A stretch of DNA of 64,000 nucleotides. Source: Alphaproteobacteria bacterium. GTDB taxonomy: Bacteria; Pseudomonadota; Alphaproteobacteria; Sphingomonadales; Kordiimonadaceae. The stretch spans positions 1 to 64,000 of the forward strand of contig SBGU01000052.1 of NCBI GenBank assembly GCA_006226495.1, given 5' to 3'. The stretch's first letter is position 1, and every line of letters starts with the position of its first letter. Shown one piece after another: positions 38,358 to 47,137 of this stretch. A program made the position numbers and the translations under genes. Below the pieces are notes generated by a model. It did no database searches and was not told where the DNA came from. It worked only from the letters and a program-made list of their open reading frames with translations.

Positions 38358-39962
38358 CTATTGCTGGCGCAGCCGGAACCGCTGGATCTTGCCGGTCTGG
38401 GTTTTTGGCAGTTCATCCACGAACGCCACAGCACGCGGGTATTTATAGGGTGCGATGGTCGCCTTCACATGGGCCTGCAAGGCTTCAGCGAGCGCCGGGC
38501 CGGTTTCATGGCCGCTGGTGGCCACCACGAATGCCTTGACGATCTGGCCGCGCGCCGCGTCCGGCACACCGACGACCGCACATTCCGCGACGGCGGGATG
38601 CATCAGGAGCGCCGCCTCCACCTCCGGCCCACCGATATTATAGCCTGACGAGACGATCATATCGTCCGAGCGCGCGATGAAGCTGAAATAGCCGTCGGCG
38701 TCGTGATGATAGGTATCGCCCGTGATGTTCCAGCCATTCTGCACATAGTTTTTCTGCCGCGCGTCCGCCATATAACGACAGCCCGTGGGGCCCTTGACCG
38801 CAAGGCGCCCGGTCGCGGGCGGCGGCAGGATAGTGCCGTCTTCATCCAGCACGCAGGCCTGGTAGCCGGGCACCGGTTTGCCGGTATGGCCGGGGCGTAT
38901 CTCATGGGGTTTGGCGGAGATGAAGATATGGATCATCTCGGTCGCACCGATGCCATCCATCAATTTGAGGCCGGTCTTTTGGAGCCAGGCCTCGAAAATG
39001 GCCGCCGGCAGGGTTTCGCCGGCGGAGATGCAGGCGCGCAGGCTGGTGACATCGGCGCCATCCAGCTTTTCAAGAAGCGCCTTGTAGGCGGTGGGCGCCG
39101 TGAACAGCATGCTGACCCGGTGGCGGGCGATACAATCGAGCATGGCATCGGGGGTCGGCCCGTCCGGCAGCGCCACGGCAGCGCCAAAACGTGCCGGAAA
39201 TACCACGAGTCCACCAAGGCCAAAGGTGAAGGCAATGGGTGGCGAACCGGCAAACACGTCGGTTTCCACAGGGGCCAGAATGTGGCGGGCATAACCGTCC
39301 GCCATAATGAGGATGTCCCGGTGGAAATGCATGCAGGCCTTGGGTTTGCCCGTGGTGCCGGATGTGAAGGCCAGCAAGGCGACATCATCCTGCGCGGTCG
39401 CGACAGGGGCGAAGGCACCGGCCTTGGTGGCCATATGGGCTTCGAGCCCGGCACCGGGGTTGCCAAACCCCAGCACCCGCACGGGGGCCTTTGCCAGCTT
39501 GGCGCCACCCGCCATATCGTCCATCAGGTCGTTTTCCGAGAGCGCGATCGAGATTTCGGCGGCATCCAGGATGGTTGCCAGTTCGCCGGCCCTGAGCATG
39601 GGCATGGTGGTGACCACGACACCACCCGCCAACAGAACACCATACCAGGCCGCGATCATCATCGGTCGGTTGCGGCCCCTGAGAAGCACACGCCCGCCCG
39701 GTACCAGGCCCAGATCGTCCACCAGAACATGAGCTATGCGGCTGGCGGTTGTCTTCAGCTCGGCATAGGTCCAGCCACCACCGGTCCACAGCACCGCAGG
39801 CCGGTCCGGGCGGCCGCTGGCCAGCAAGTCTTCGGCGGCGTTCAGCCGTTCGGGATAGCGGAATTCGGGCAGGTCGAAGCACAGGTCCGGCCAGTCGGCA
39901 ACGTCCGGCAGCCGGTCGCGCGTGAAACTGTCGCTGTGCGCACTTCTGTACATGGTCCCCAC
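38358..39962 (-). CDS. Aryl-CoA ligase (2-aminobenzoate/benzoate-CoA ligase type)
   Basis: ATP-dependent activation of an aromatic acid to its CoA thioester. The 534-residue product has the P-loop TSGTTGKPKACMHFHRDI, motif DGIGATEMIHIFIS typical of the benzoate/2-aminobenzoate-CoA ligase group, SGYNIGGPEVEAAL and the C-terminal catalytic lysine in PKTQTGKIQRF. With the neighbouring genes, 2-aminobenzoate (anthranilate) is the leading candidate substrate. The start may be the ATG three codons in. It is 35 bases after the acyl-CoA dehydrogenase. Confidence 0.85.
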   Translation of the reverse strand: MGTMYRSAHSDSFTRDRLPDVADWPDLCFDLPEFRYPERLNAAEDLLASGRPDRPAVLWTGGGWTYAELKTTASRIAHVLVDDLGLVPGGRVLLRGRNRPMMIAAWYGVLLAGGVVVTTMPMLRAGELATILDAAEISIALSENDLMDDMAGGAKLAKAPVRVLGFGNPGAGLEAHMATKAGAFAPVATAQDDVALLAFTSGTTGKPKACMHFHRDILIMADGYARHILAPVETDVFAGSPPIAFTFGLGGLVVFPARFGAAVALPDGPTPDAMLDCIARHRVSMLFTAPTAYKALLEKLDGADVTSLRACISAGETLPAAIFEAWLQKTGLKLMDGIGATEMIHIFISAKPHEIRPGHTGKPVPGYQACVLDEDGTILPPPATGRLAVKGPTGCRYMADARQKNYVQNGWNITGDTYHHDADGYFSFIARSDDMIVSSGYNIGGPEVEAALLMHPAVAECAVVGVPDAARGQIVKAFVVATSGHETGPALAEALQAHVKATIAPYKYPRAVAFVDELPKTQTGKIQRFRLRQQ

Positions 39963-39997
39963 GTGCCTTTTGGGCCTCCCCGCCCTTCTTGTTGGCC

Positions 39998-41173
39998 TTA
40001 TTCGCTGAGCAGTTGCCGCGCGATCACCAGTTTCTGGACCTCGGACGCGCCTTCATAAATGCGCAGCGCCCTGATCTCGCGGTACAGTTCCTCGACCTTT
40101 TCGCCCCGGGTGACGCCGCGCCCGCCGAACATCTGCACCGCCTTGTCGATGGTGGCCTGCGCCTGGTCGGTGGCATAAAGCTTGGCCATCGCGGCTTCGC
40201 GGGTGACACGCGGCGCCCCGCTGTCCTTGACCCAGGCCGCGCGGTAGATCAGCAGGGCCGAGGCATCGATATCGAGCGCCATTTCAGCAAGCCGTTCCTG
40301 CGTGATCGGCTGTTCGGCCAGCGGTTTGCCAAACAGGCTGCGTTCCCTGGTATGCGCGACCGCTTCATCAAGCGCGCGGCGCGCAAGGCCCAGGGCCGCG
40401 GCGCCGACGGTCGAGCGGAAGATATCAAGGGTGGCCATCGCCAGTTTGAAACCGGCGCCGCGCGTGCCCAGAAGATTGGCTTCCGGCACGGCACAGCCCT
40501 GAAAGAACAGGCGCGCCAGCGGATGCGGCGCCATCACCTCGATGCGTTCCTCAATCTCAAGACCCGGACAATCGGCATCGACCACAATGGCAGACAGGCC
40601 GCGCGCGCCCGCACCTTCGCCCGAGCGCGCAAATACGCAGTAAAAGTCGGCAATGCCGCCGTTCGAGATATAGGTCTTGTGCCCGGACACCAGATATTGG
40701 CCGGCAGGGCCGGCTTCCAGTTTCGTGGCGATCGACGCCACATCCGAGCCTGCTTCGGGTTCGGTGAGCGCGAAGGCCGCGATCCTGTCGCCGCGGGCGA
40801 CTGCCGGCAGGTATTCGGCCTTGATGGCGTCCGACCCCGCAAGCGTGATGGCACCCGAGCCCAGGCCCTGCATGGCAAAAGCGAAGTCGGCGAGGCCCGA
40901 ATGGCGCGCCAGGGTCTCGCGTATCAGGCACAGGCTGCGTACATCGAGCGTATTGAACATGCCGCCATAGGCCTTGGGCACGCAGTAGCGCAGCCAGCCG
41001 CCGGCCCCCAGCGCCTTCACAAGCGCGCGGCAGGTGGCGTCGACATCATCATGCGCGCCCGGTGCATCCACGATACCGGGCAGGGTTGCCGCGGCCCAGG
41101 CGTCCAGATCGGCGGCAAGGCGGCGGTAGCTGTCGTCGAAGAACGGCCAGGAAAGGAAGCTTGTGTCTGTCAT
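39998..41173 (-). CDS. Acyl-CoA dehydrogenase
   Basis: FAD-dependent alpha,beta-dehydrogenation of an acyl-CoA. The 391-residue product has the family segments [15 protein letters not shown] (FAD-binding), [16 protein letters not shown], a C-terminal [11 protein letters not shown] and the catalytic-glutamate loop [19 protein letters not shown]. In this cluster it probably acts on an alicyclic CoA after ring reduction. Its start overlaps the crotonase stop (TGATG). Confidence 0.88.
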   Translation of the reverse strand: MTDTSFLSWPFFDDSYRRLAADLDAWAAATLPGIVDAPGAHDDVDATCRALVKALGAGGWLRYCVPKAYGGMFNTLDVRSLCLIRETLARHSGLADFAFAMQGLGSGAITLAGSDAIKAEYLPAVARGDRIAAFALTEPEAGSDVASIATKLEAGPAGQYLVSGHKTYISNGGIADFYCVFARSGEGAGARGLSAIVVDADCPGLEIEERIEVMAPHPLARLFFQGCAVPEANLLGTRGAGFKLAMATLDIFRSTVGAAALGLARRALDEAVAHTRERSLFGKPLAEQPITQERLAEMALDIDASALLIYRAAWVKDSGAPRVTREAAMAKLYATDQAQATIDKAVQMFGGRGVTRGEKVEELYREIRALRIYEGASEVQKLVIARQLLSE

Positions 41174-41982
41174 CAGTCGCCCTCGAACACCGGTTTTTCC
41201 TTGGCAACAAACGCATGGTAGGCGCGTTCGAAATCCTTCGTCTGCATGCAGATGGCCTGCGCCTGGGCTTCCGCCTCGATGGCGGCATCAAGCCCCATGT
41301 CCCATTCCATATTGAGCTGGTTTTTGGTCATGCCGTTCGCGAACGTCGGGCCTGCGGCCAGGCGCGCCGCCAAATCCATGGCTTCAGGCATCAGCCTGGC
41401 CTTGTCGACGATGCGGTTGAAATAACCCCAGCGTTCGCCTTCATCGGCACTCATGGTGCGGCCGGTGAACAGCAGTTCCGACGCCCGGCCCTGGCCGATG
41501 ATACGCGGCAGGATCGCACAGGCGCCCATGTCGCAGCCGGCGAGCCCGACCCGGTTGAACAGAAAGGCTGTTTTGGCCTCAGGCGTCGCGAAGCGAAGAT
41601 CCGACGCCATGGCCATGATCGCGCCCGCACCGACGCTGATGCCGTCCACCGCCGCGATGATCGGCTGGGGCGCGCCGCGCATGGCCTTGACCAGATCGCC
41701 GGTCATGCGGGTGAATTTGAGGAGGCCCGGCATGTCCATGCCCACCAGCGGGCCGATGATTTCATGCACGTCGCCGCCAGACGAGAAATTGCCCCCGGCG
41801 CCCGACAGTACGATCACCTTCACCTCGGGCACATAGACGAGCGCGCGGTACAGGTCCCTGAGCTCTGCATAACTTTCAAACGTCAGCGGGTTCATGCGTT
41901 CCGGGCGATTGAGGGTAATGGTGCCGATCCCCGATTTGAACGACCAGAGGAAATGCTTGGGCTTGTATTTTTTCGGGTCCAT
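41173..41982 (-). CDS. Crotonase-family protein lacking both hydratase glutamates
   Basis: The 269-residue product has a crotonase fold ([12 protein letters not shown], oxyanion-hole region) but replaces the two catalytic glutamates with Ile122 ([12 protein letters not shown]) and Arg144 (LFNRVGLAG). It has Asp151 in [15 protein letters not shown], where MenB and the ring-opening hydrolase BadI carry FDAGYG. A true hydratase is unlikely; ring hydrolysis or another carbanion-type reaction fits the pathway better. The start ATG is [11 protein letters not shown]; the open frame extends 27 codons further. Confidence 0.8.
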   Translation of the reverse strand: MDPKKYKPKHFLWSFKSGIGTITLNRPERMNPLTFESYAELRDLYRALVYVPEVKVIVLSGAGGNFSSGGDVHEIIGPLVGMDMPGLLKFTRMTGDLVKAMRGAPQPIIAAVDGISVGAGAIMAMASDLRFATPEAKTAFLFNRVGLAGCDMGACAILPRIIGQGRASELLFTGRTMSADEGERWGYFNRIVDKARLMPEAMDLAARLAAGPTFANGMTKNQLNMEWDMGLDAAIEAEAQAQAICMQTKDFERAYHAFVAKEKPVFEGD

Positions 41983-42001
41983 CGGGGGTCCTTTCAATCC
42001 G

Positions 42002-42460
42002 CTATGAATGGGCGCCGTCGAGCTTGTCGAGGAGCCGGGCCAGGGTCTGCTGTTCGTCGGCATTCAGGCGCCCGAACAGGTTTTCGACCCATGCCGCATG
42101 GTCGGCGGCCATTGTTTCAAACAGGGCATGGCCCTTCGCCGTCAGCCGCGCGGTCGCGACCCGACCGTCGTGCGCGCTGGCGATTCGTTCTGCCAGCCCG
42201 TCTTCAATCAGCGGGCTCAGGACCTGGGTGACATTGCCGTTCGATACCATCAATTGTTTCGACAGGTCGCTGAGCCGGACACCATCGTCCGGCGCACGAT
42301 ACAGGTTCGCCAGTACATCGAAGCGCGACAGGGACAGGCCGTGGCTGGCCTGCAGCCGTGTCTGAAGTACCTTGCGCACCTGGTTCGAACTGCCCAGAAG
42401 CTTCAGCCAGGTGCGGAGTGCCGTCTGCTGACGTGCCGTGATGCCGGGATGCTGGGCCAT
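42002..42460 (-). CDS. MarR family regulator of the aryl-CoA cluster
   Basis: The 152-residue product has a MarR winged helix: [18 protein letters not shown], recognition helix [18 protein letters not shown] and wing [16 protein letters not shown] at MAQHPG overlaps the SDR stop by one base (TAATG). Members next to aromatic-CoA genes usually repress until the CoA thioester binds. The palindromes at 34847-34888 and 43243-43259 are its likely operators. The ligand is unknown. Confidence 0.85.
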   Translation of the reverse strand: MAQHPGITARQQTALRTWLKLLGSSNQVRKVLQTRLQASHGLSLSRFDVLANLYRAPDDGVRLSDLSKQLMVSNGNVTQVLSPLIEDGLAERIASAHDGRVATARLTAKGHALFETMAADHAAWVENLFGRLNADEQQTLARLLDKLDGAHS

Positions 42461-43224
42461 TACATCACCTCCCCGCAGGCAACGGCAATCGCCTGCCCGT
42501 TGATAGCGGAGGCGGAGGCGCCCGCAAGCCAAAAAACCGTGTCGGCCACTTCTTCGGGGCGCACCAGCCGGCCTTCGGGATTTGTGCGGGTCATGGCAGC
42601 AAGCGCGGCTTCCTCGCTGCGGCCGGTTTTGGCGACGATATTGGCCACCGAATTGCGCACGATGTCAGTATCTGTGAAACCCGGGCAGACGGTGTTGGCC
42701 GTCACACCCGTGCCCGCGAGTTCAAGCGCCAGCGACCGGGTCATGCCCACCACACCATGTTTGGCGGCCGTATAGGCCGCCGTGTAGGCATAGCCTTTCA
42801 GGCCCGCGGTGCTGGCAATGGTGACGATACGGCCAAAACCAGTCCCCGTCATGTGCGGCAGCGCCGCACGCGCACACAGGTAGGCGCCGGTCAGGTTCAC
42901 GGCCAGCATGCGTTGCCAGAGCCCAGTATCGGTCCGCACGAAGGGCGCGGTTTCGGCGGCACCGGCATTATTGACCAGAATGTCGGGCATCCGGCCCGTG
43001 GCCGCCAGTTCCGCAAATCCGGCCCCGACCGAATCTTCGTCGCAGACATCCATCACAAGCGCATGGCTACCCGGCAATCCTGCGGCCGCGTCGCCCAGCC
43101 TGTCGGCCGAGCGGCCCGCAAGGATAACGCCGTATCCGGCCGCATGGAACCGCCGGGCGATTGTATGCCCGATGCCTGAGCCACCGCCGGTTACCAGAAT
43201 ATTCAAGGGTTTGGCTGCCATCAT
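42460..43224 (-). CDS. Short-chain dehydrogenase/reductase
   Basis: NAD(P)-dependent oxidoreductase of 254 residues from MMAAKPLN. It has the Rossmann motif TGGGSGIGHTIARRF, the NNAGAAE segment, and the catalytic triad Ser (IASTAGLKG) and YxxxK (YTAAKHGVVGMTRSLA). It ends GQAIAVACGEVM, a typical SDR tail. It probably oxidises the hydroxyacyl-CoA or a ring alcohol in the aryl-CoA pathway. It is the first gene of the block-B operon and lies 19 bases downstream of the shared operator. Confidence 0.88.
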   Translation of the reverse strand: MMAAKPLNILVTGGGSGIGHTIARRFHAAGYGVILAGRSADRLGDAAAGLPGSHALVMDVCDEDSVGAGFAELAATGRMPDILVNNAGAAETAPFVRTDTGLWQRMLAVNLTGAYLCARAALPHMTGTGFGRIVTIASTAGLKGYAYTAAYTAAKHGVVGMTRSLALELAGTGVTANTVCPGFTDTDIVRNSVANIVAKTGRSEEAALAAMTRTNPEGRLVRPEEVADTVFWLAGASASAINGQAIAVACGEVM

Positions 43225-43242
43225 CTTCTCCCCGCCAAATTG

Positions 43243-43259
43243 TTTTAGCACTAAATTAA
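43243..43259 (-). promoter_or_regulatory. Second copy of the TTTAGCACTAAA operator, upstream of the SDR-MarR operon
   Basis: TTTTAGCACTAAATTAA is identical over 17 bases to 34861-34877. Partial outer symmetry (CAA-TT on the left, AA-TTG on the right) also matches the palindrome design. It sits 19 bases before the SDR start, where a repressor would block the promoter. Confidence 0.78.
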
Positions 43260-43441
43260 ATTGTGTGCAATCGGGCATGGGTCCGGCAAGCTGTGGCAGA
43301 TGGGCCGCACCCTGTGGCGCGAATGCCCTATCAGCCTGAAAAGCCGATTATTTTTTTGACTCAGGGCAGTCTTTATGGGACTTTGGCCTTAACTATGCGC
43401 TGCAGGTGACTGCGGCGGTGATTTTGACATCACGGAGCAAA

Positions 43442-44101
43442 ATGATGCGTTTGGCTATTTTGATTGCAGCTTTCGGCCTTGCGGCCACCGTCCCGGCGCT
43501 TTCGCCGGTATTCGCCCCTGCCGCCCAGGCGCAGGCAGTTTCCTCGCAGGTTGAGCAAAACCAGCTTCAGGCGCAGATCATTGCGCTGGCGCAGGCTGGC
43601 CAGACGGACCAGATCAAAGACCTCGTGGCCCTGAAGATCCGCCAGGGCAAGGCCGGCATGGTTGCGACCGTTGTCAAGGCGATTGCCACCATGGGCGCGA
43701 ACCTTGCGGGCGTGGACCCGACCAATGCGGCCACCCTGGTGAACATCGCCGTCGTCCTGGCAGCCGACCCTGCCGTCAGCGGTGCTGACAGCACCGTGGA
43801 ATCGGTCGTGGGTGACCAGGCCAAGGCCGCGGTTGTGACCCTGCAGACCTCGACCAACCCGAACGCCATTGCCGCATCGGCCTCGATCCAGACCAACGTT
43901 GCGAACAACGGTTCGTCCAGCACGCAGCAGACCTATGTCGCCAGCACCGGCGGCACGACACAAAATACCGGCTCGACCCAGACCACGACCAACCAGAACC
44001 AGCAGGGAAACACCGTGGTTGTGGTGAACGGCAACAATAATAATGTGACCGTTGACCCGGTTATCGTGATCGAGAACCCGGACCAGTCCAGCCCGACCTG
44101 A
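43442..44101 (+). CDS. Secreted protein with ENPDQ-SPT tail (paralogue B)
   Basis: Not recognised. The 219-residue product has a signal peptide (LAILIAAFGLAATV...AQA), a helical middle with LQAQIIALAQAGQTDQIKDL, MVATVVKAIATMG and AGVDPTN, and a Thr/Asn/Gln-rich linker with Gly and Ser (about 150-195). The tail is PVIVIENPDQSSPT. It is a paralogue of 35065-35685, and the tail is identical at 12 of 14 residues. It is the first gene at the left edge of the polysaccharide locus and is followed by a terminator. Confidence 0.65.
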   Translation: MMRLAILIAAFGLAATVPALSPVFAPAAQAQAVSSQVEQNQLQAQIIALAQAGQTDQIKDLVALKIRQGKAGMVATVVKAIATMGANLAGVDPTNAATLVNIAVVLAADPAVSGADSTVESVVGDQAKAAVVTLQTSTNPNAIAASASIQTNVANNGSSSTQQTYVASTGGTTQNTGSTQTTTNQNQQGNTVVVVNGNNNNVTVDPVIVIENPDQSSPT

Positions 44102-44134
44102 TAAGGCCGGCGGCGCTGACCGCAGAATTGCACG

Positions 44135-44166
44135 AAAGGCGAGGGTGATGACCTTCGCCTTTTTTG
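44135..44166 (+). terminator. Terminator after secreted paralogue B
   Basis: AAAGGCGAGG pairs with CCTTCGCCTTT (one-base bulge) around a GTGATGA loop, followed by TTTTTT. It lies 34 bases after the stop. Confidence 0.8.
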
Positions 44167-44201
44167 TTATGATGCGCCCCTGAATGTTACGAGGTGCAAG
44201 G

Positions 44202-45020
44202 TTGAATTTCTGGAAATCGCTTTTTGCCACTGAGGCGAGGCCTGGGCCGCAGGCGCAGGCCAGCCCCGCAGCCATGCCGGCGGCGACCCGGCACAGCCTG
44301 CCGGACGACTGTGTGGTTTATGCGATCGGCGATATCCATGGCCGCCTCGACCTGCTGAATCGCCTTCTGGCCAATATCCGCGAGGACCGCGCGGCGCGGC
44401 CCGAATACTCCCGCTGTTATATCGTGTTCCTGGGTGACTATGTCGACCGGGGTTTCCAGTCGCGCGAGGTGCTTGAACACCTGAACCGGCTGAAAACCGA
44501 ACCGCATGAAGACGGCGTCACCGACTATGTATTCCTGGCCGGCAATCATGAAGACCTGATGCTGGGCTTCCTTGAAGACCCGCTTGAACACCAGTTGTGG
44601 CTGGCGGTCGGCGGTGTGCAGACCCTGGCGAGCTACGGTGTGCCGGCACCGGAAAGCAACAATATCGATTCGCTTGTGCAGGCATCGGATGCCCTGGTGA
44701 AGGCACTGCCACGGCCGCATCGCGAATTTCTGTCCGGTTTGCGCACATGGTGGCGGGCCGGCAGCTACCTGTTCGTTCACGCCGGTGTCCGGCCCGGTGT
44801 ACCGCTGGAAAAACAGCGCCGGCGCGACCTTCTTTGTATTCGCCAGGAATTCACCAATTCCGACGCAGACTTTGGATTCAAGGTTGTTCATGGCCACACC
44901 GGGGTGCCCGATGTGACGGTTCGCGCAAACCGGATCGCGGTCGATACGGGAGCTTTTGCAACCGGGAAACTGAGCGCAATCGCACTGTTTGGCAGCGACC
45001 ATGCGGTCCTGAGCAGTTGA
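44202..45020 (+). CDS. Serine/threonine-type metallophosphatase
   Basis: Calcineurin-like phosphoesterase. The product has GDIHGRLD, GDYVDRG, GNHED and a final VVHGHTGV, the four metal-binding blocks of the PPP-type phosphatase fold. A TTG start with GAGG seven bases upstream gives 272 residues (starting with LNFWKSLF); an ATG six codons earlier has no ribosome-binding site. At the head of the polysaccharide locus it may dephosphorylate the Wzc-type kinase, but typical Wzb enzymes are of a different fold. Confidence 0.85.
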   Translation: MNFWKSLFATEARPGPQAQASPAAMPAATRHSLPDDCVVYAIGDIHGRLDLLNRLLANIREDRAARPEYSRCYIVFLGDYVDRGFQSREVLEHLNRLKTEPHEDGVTDYVFLAGNHEDLMLGFLEDPLEHQLWLAVGGVQTLASYGVPAPESNNIDSLVQASDALVKALPRPHREFLSGLRTWWRAGSYLFVHAGVRPGVPLEKQRRRDLLCIRQEFTNSDADFGFKVVHGHTGVPDVTVRANRIAVDTGAFATGKLSAIALFGSDHAVLSS

Positions 45021-45191
45021 AAAACAGGGTGTTGTTATTCGGCAACATCGGTTAAGATTAATTAAGGACCTGTATATTTTAGGCTCAGCGACAACAGGTC
45101 TGGACATTAAACGTGTGTATAGTCTAAGCAATTTGGCAATTGTGTTTTGGCGGCGTGGGTCTTTCGGGCCCATCAATTCGGGGTAAGTTAC

Positions 45192-46484
45192 ATGAAATTC
45201 CATACGACCAAGATTTTGGCCTCCCTCCTCCTCGGGGGCACAACAATCACTTCTGCAGCTTATGCGCAGGATGCGACGGCAGAAGGCGATGCGGTCAAGT
45301 CGGTTTACGAGCGGTACCGCGCTGACTATGACGCACCGGGCGTGCGCTCGGGCAGCTTCCTTTTCTACCCGAAGGTAGAAGGCGGCATGAAATATGATTC
45401 GAACATCTATGTTCAGGAAAGCAATGTCACCGACGACTTCATCGCGGTGGTAAAGCCTTCTTTCAGCCTGGTGTCCGACTGGAACTCCAGCTATTTTGCC
45501 CTCAAGGGTGGCGCTGACATCGGCCGCTACCTGGACAATGGCACCGAAGATTACGAAGACTTCAACGTTGCCGCAGATGCCCGCAAGGACATCGCCTATG
45601 GCACCGATTTCCATGGCTCGATCGGTTATGCCGACAAACATGAAGACCGTGGTTCACCCGACGTTGTCGGTTCTTCGGCTGAACAGACGACCTACAGCCA
45701 GTTTGATGCCGCTGTCGGTTTCAAGCGCGATGTGTCGATCATGTCCTTCGCCGTTGATGCCAGCTACAAGAAGCTGGACTATAGCGACACCGCGAAAGTC
45801 GGTGGCGGCACCATCAACAACGACGACCGCGACCGCGAGCGTTATGGTGTGACCGCCCGCCTGGGTTACGAACTGGCAGACGGCTACGAAGCCTTCCTGC
45901 GCCTGACCGGCGACCGTATCAAATACGACAACTCCAAGGAAGATGGCGGCCCGCAGCGTAACTCGGACGGCCAGGAAGCCGTTGTCGGTGCAGCCTTCGA
46001 CCTGACCGGCAAGGCCAAAGGCGAATTCTTCGCCGGTTACATGCGCCGCGAATATGATTCCGAAACCCTGGGTACCACCGACGGCTTCAACTTCGGTGCG
46101 TCGCTCCTGTGGAACCCGACCGGCCTGACCTCGGTTATCGGTACGGTCAAGCGTTCAATCGAGGAATCGACCCTCGGCGGACCTGACGACAACGGCGACT
46201 TCGTCTATGCTTCGGGCTATGTTGCGACCCTGTTCTCGCTGCGTTTCGAACATGAACTGCAGCGCAACGTGCTTCTGTCGGCAGGCGGCAGCTATACCCG
46301 CATGGCCTATCAGCGCCTGGCACGTGACGACGACCAGCTTCAGGGCTCGGCCGGTATCAAATACCTGCTGAACCCGAACCTGAACGTGAACGCGAGCTAC
46401 AAGTATGACTATCGCGATTCGTCCATCCAGGGTGCGGATTATTCCCGTCACTCCTTTATGGTTGGCCTGACGGGTCAATGGTAA
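45192..46484 (+). CDS. Outer-membrane beta-barrel protein of the polysaccharide locus
   Basis: The 430-residue product has a signal peptide ending SAAYA-QD, many alternating strands with aromatic residues (KYDSNIYVQES, GYMRREYDSET) and a C-terminal aromatic (VGLTGQW), all typical of a beta-barrel (BBP2-like family found with exopolysaccharide genes). It probably aids polymer passage through the outer membrane. Start at MKFHTTKILA. It is 54 bases before the Wza-like gene. Confidence 0.8.
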   Translation: MKFHTTKILASLLLGGTTITSAAYAQDATAEGDAVKSVYERYRADYDAPGVRSGSFLFYPKVEGGMKYDSNIYVQESNVTDDFIAVVKPSFSLVSDWNSSYFALKGGADIGRYLDNGTEDYEDFNVAADARKDIAYGTDFHGSIGYADKHEDRGSPDVVGSSAEQTTYSQFDAAVGFKRDVSIMSFAVDASYKKLDYSDTAKVGGGTINNDDRDRERYGVTARLGYELADGYEAFLRLTGDRIKYDNSKEDGGPQRNSDGQEAVVGAAFDLTGKAKGEFFAGYMRREYDSETLGTTDGFNFGASLLWNPTGLTSVIGTVKRSIEESTLGGPDDNGDFVYASGYVATLFSLRFEHELQRNVLLSAGGSYTRMAYQRLARDDDQLQGSAGIKYLLNPNLNVNASYKYDYRDSSIQGADYSRHSFMVGLTGQW

Positions 46485-46538
46485 GTATACTCCTCGATCA
46501 AATCCCTGTTGTGCGTACTTAGTGGTTGGTTGAGGTAA

Positions 46539-47099
46539 ATGCTTAAATTCAAGATCATCCTAGTCATGATGCTGGCGAGCCTTTTTGGGCTCGCCACTAC
46601 TGCTTTTGCCCAGGACAGCGTGCCGACGGAACTGGATGCACTGCGCTACCAGCTTGGTTCCGGGGACAAGATCCGGGTTACCGTTTATGGCGAAGAAGAC
46701 CTGTCGGGCGAGTTCGAGCTTGATGGCACCGGCCTCGTGGCCCTGCCGCTGATCGGGCCTATTTCCATTGGTGGCAAGGACTTGGCCGAGGTCGAGACGA
46801 TTGTCAGCGCCAAGCTGGCCGACGGGTACCTGATCAACCCGCGGGTCAGTGTCGAGGTGCTGAACTATCGGCCCTTCTATATCCTTGGTGAGGTGAAGCA
46901 GCCTGGCAGTTACCCGTATGTGAACGGCATGACCGTGTTGAACGCGATCGCGCTGGCGTCCGGTTTTACCTATCGCGCCAACGAAAAGAAGATCGAGATC
47001 ACACGCAAGTTGAACGGCAAGGAACAGAAGCTGTCGGTGGACAATACTACCATCGTCATGCCCGGCGACATCATCCGCGTCCCCGAACGCTTTTTCTGA
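46539..47099 (+). CDS. Polysaccharide export protein (short Wza-like, Poly_export/SLBB)
   Basis: The 186-residue product has a signal peptide (LVMMLASLFGLATTAFA), a Poly_export domain (LGSGDKIRVTVYGEEDLSGEF, LPLIGPISIGGKDL) and an SLBB motif (YILGEVKQPGSYPYVNGMTVL). No lipobox cysteine is seen, so unlike E. coli Wza it may not be a lipoprotein, and it lacks the longer C-terminal pore region. The beta-barrel protein upstream may supply the outer-membrane pore. Confidence 0.92.
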   Translation: MLKFKIILVMMLASLFGLATTAFAQDSVPTELDALRYQLGSGDKIRVTVYGEEDLSGEFELDGTGLVALPLIGPISIGGKDLAEVETIVSAKLADGYLINPRVSVEVLNYRPFYILGEVKQPGSYPYVNGMTVLNAIALASGFTYRANEKKIEITRKLNGKEQKLSVDNTTIVMPGDIIRVPERFF

Positions 47100-47137
47100 T
47101 GACCATGTTGCCGCATTTTTAGGGTATATATAGTGCC

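Noticed and set aside
44187-45641. A 484-codon frame antisense to the metallophosphatase and barrel genes
   Set aside because: Both plus-strand genes have strong family motifs and proper starts; the antisense product has no recognisable motif and no ribosome-binding site.
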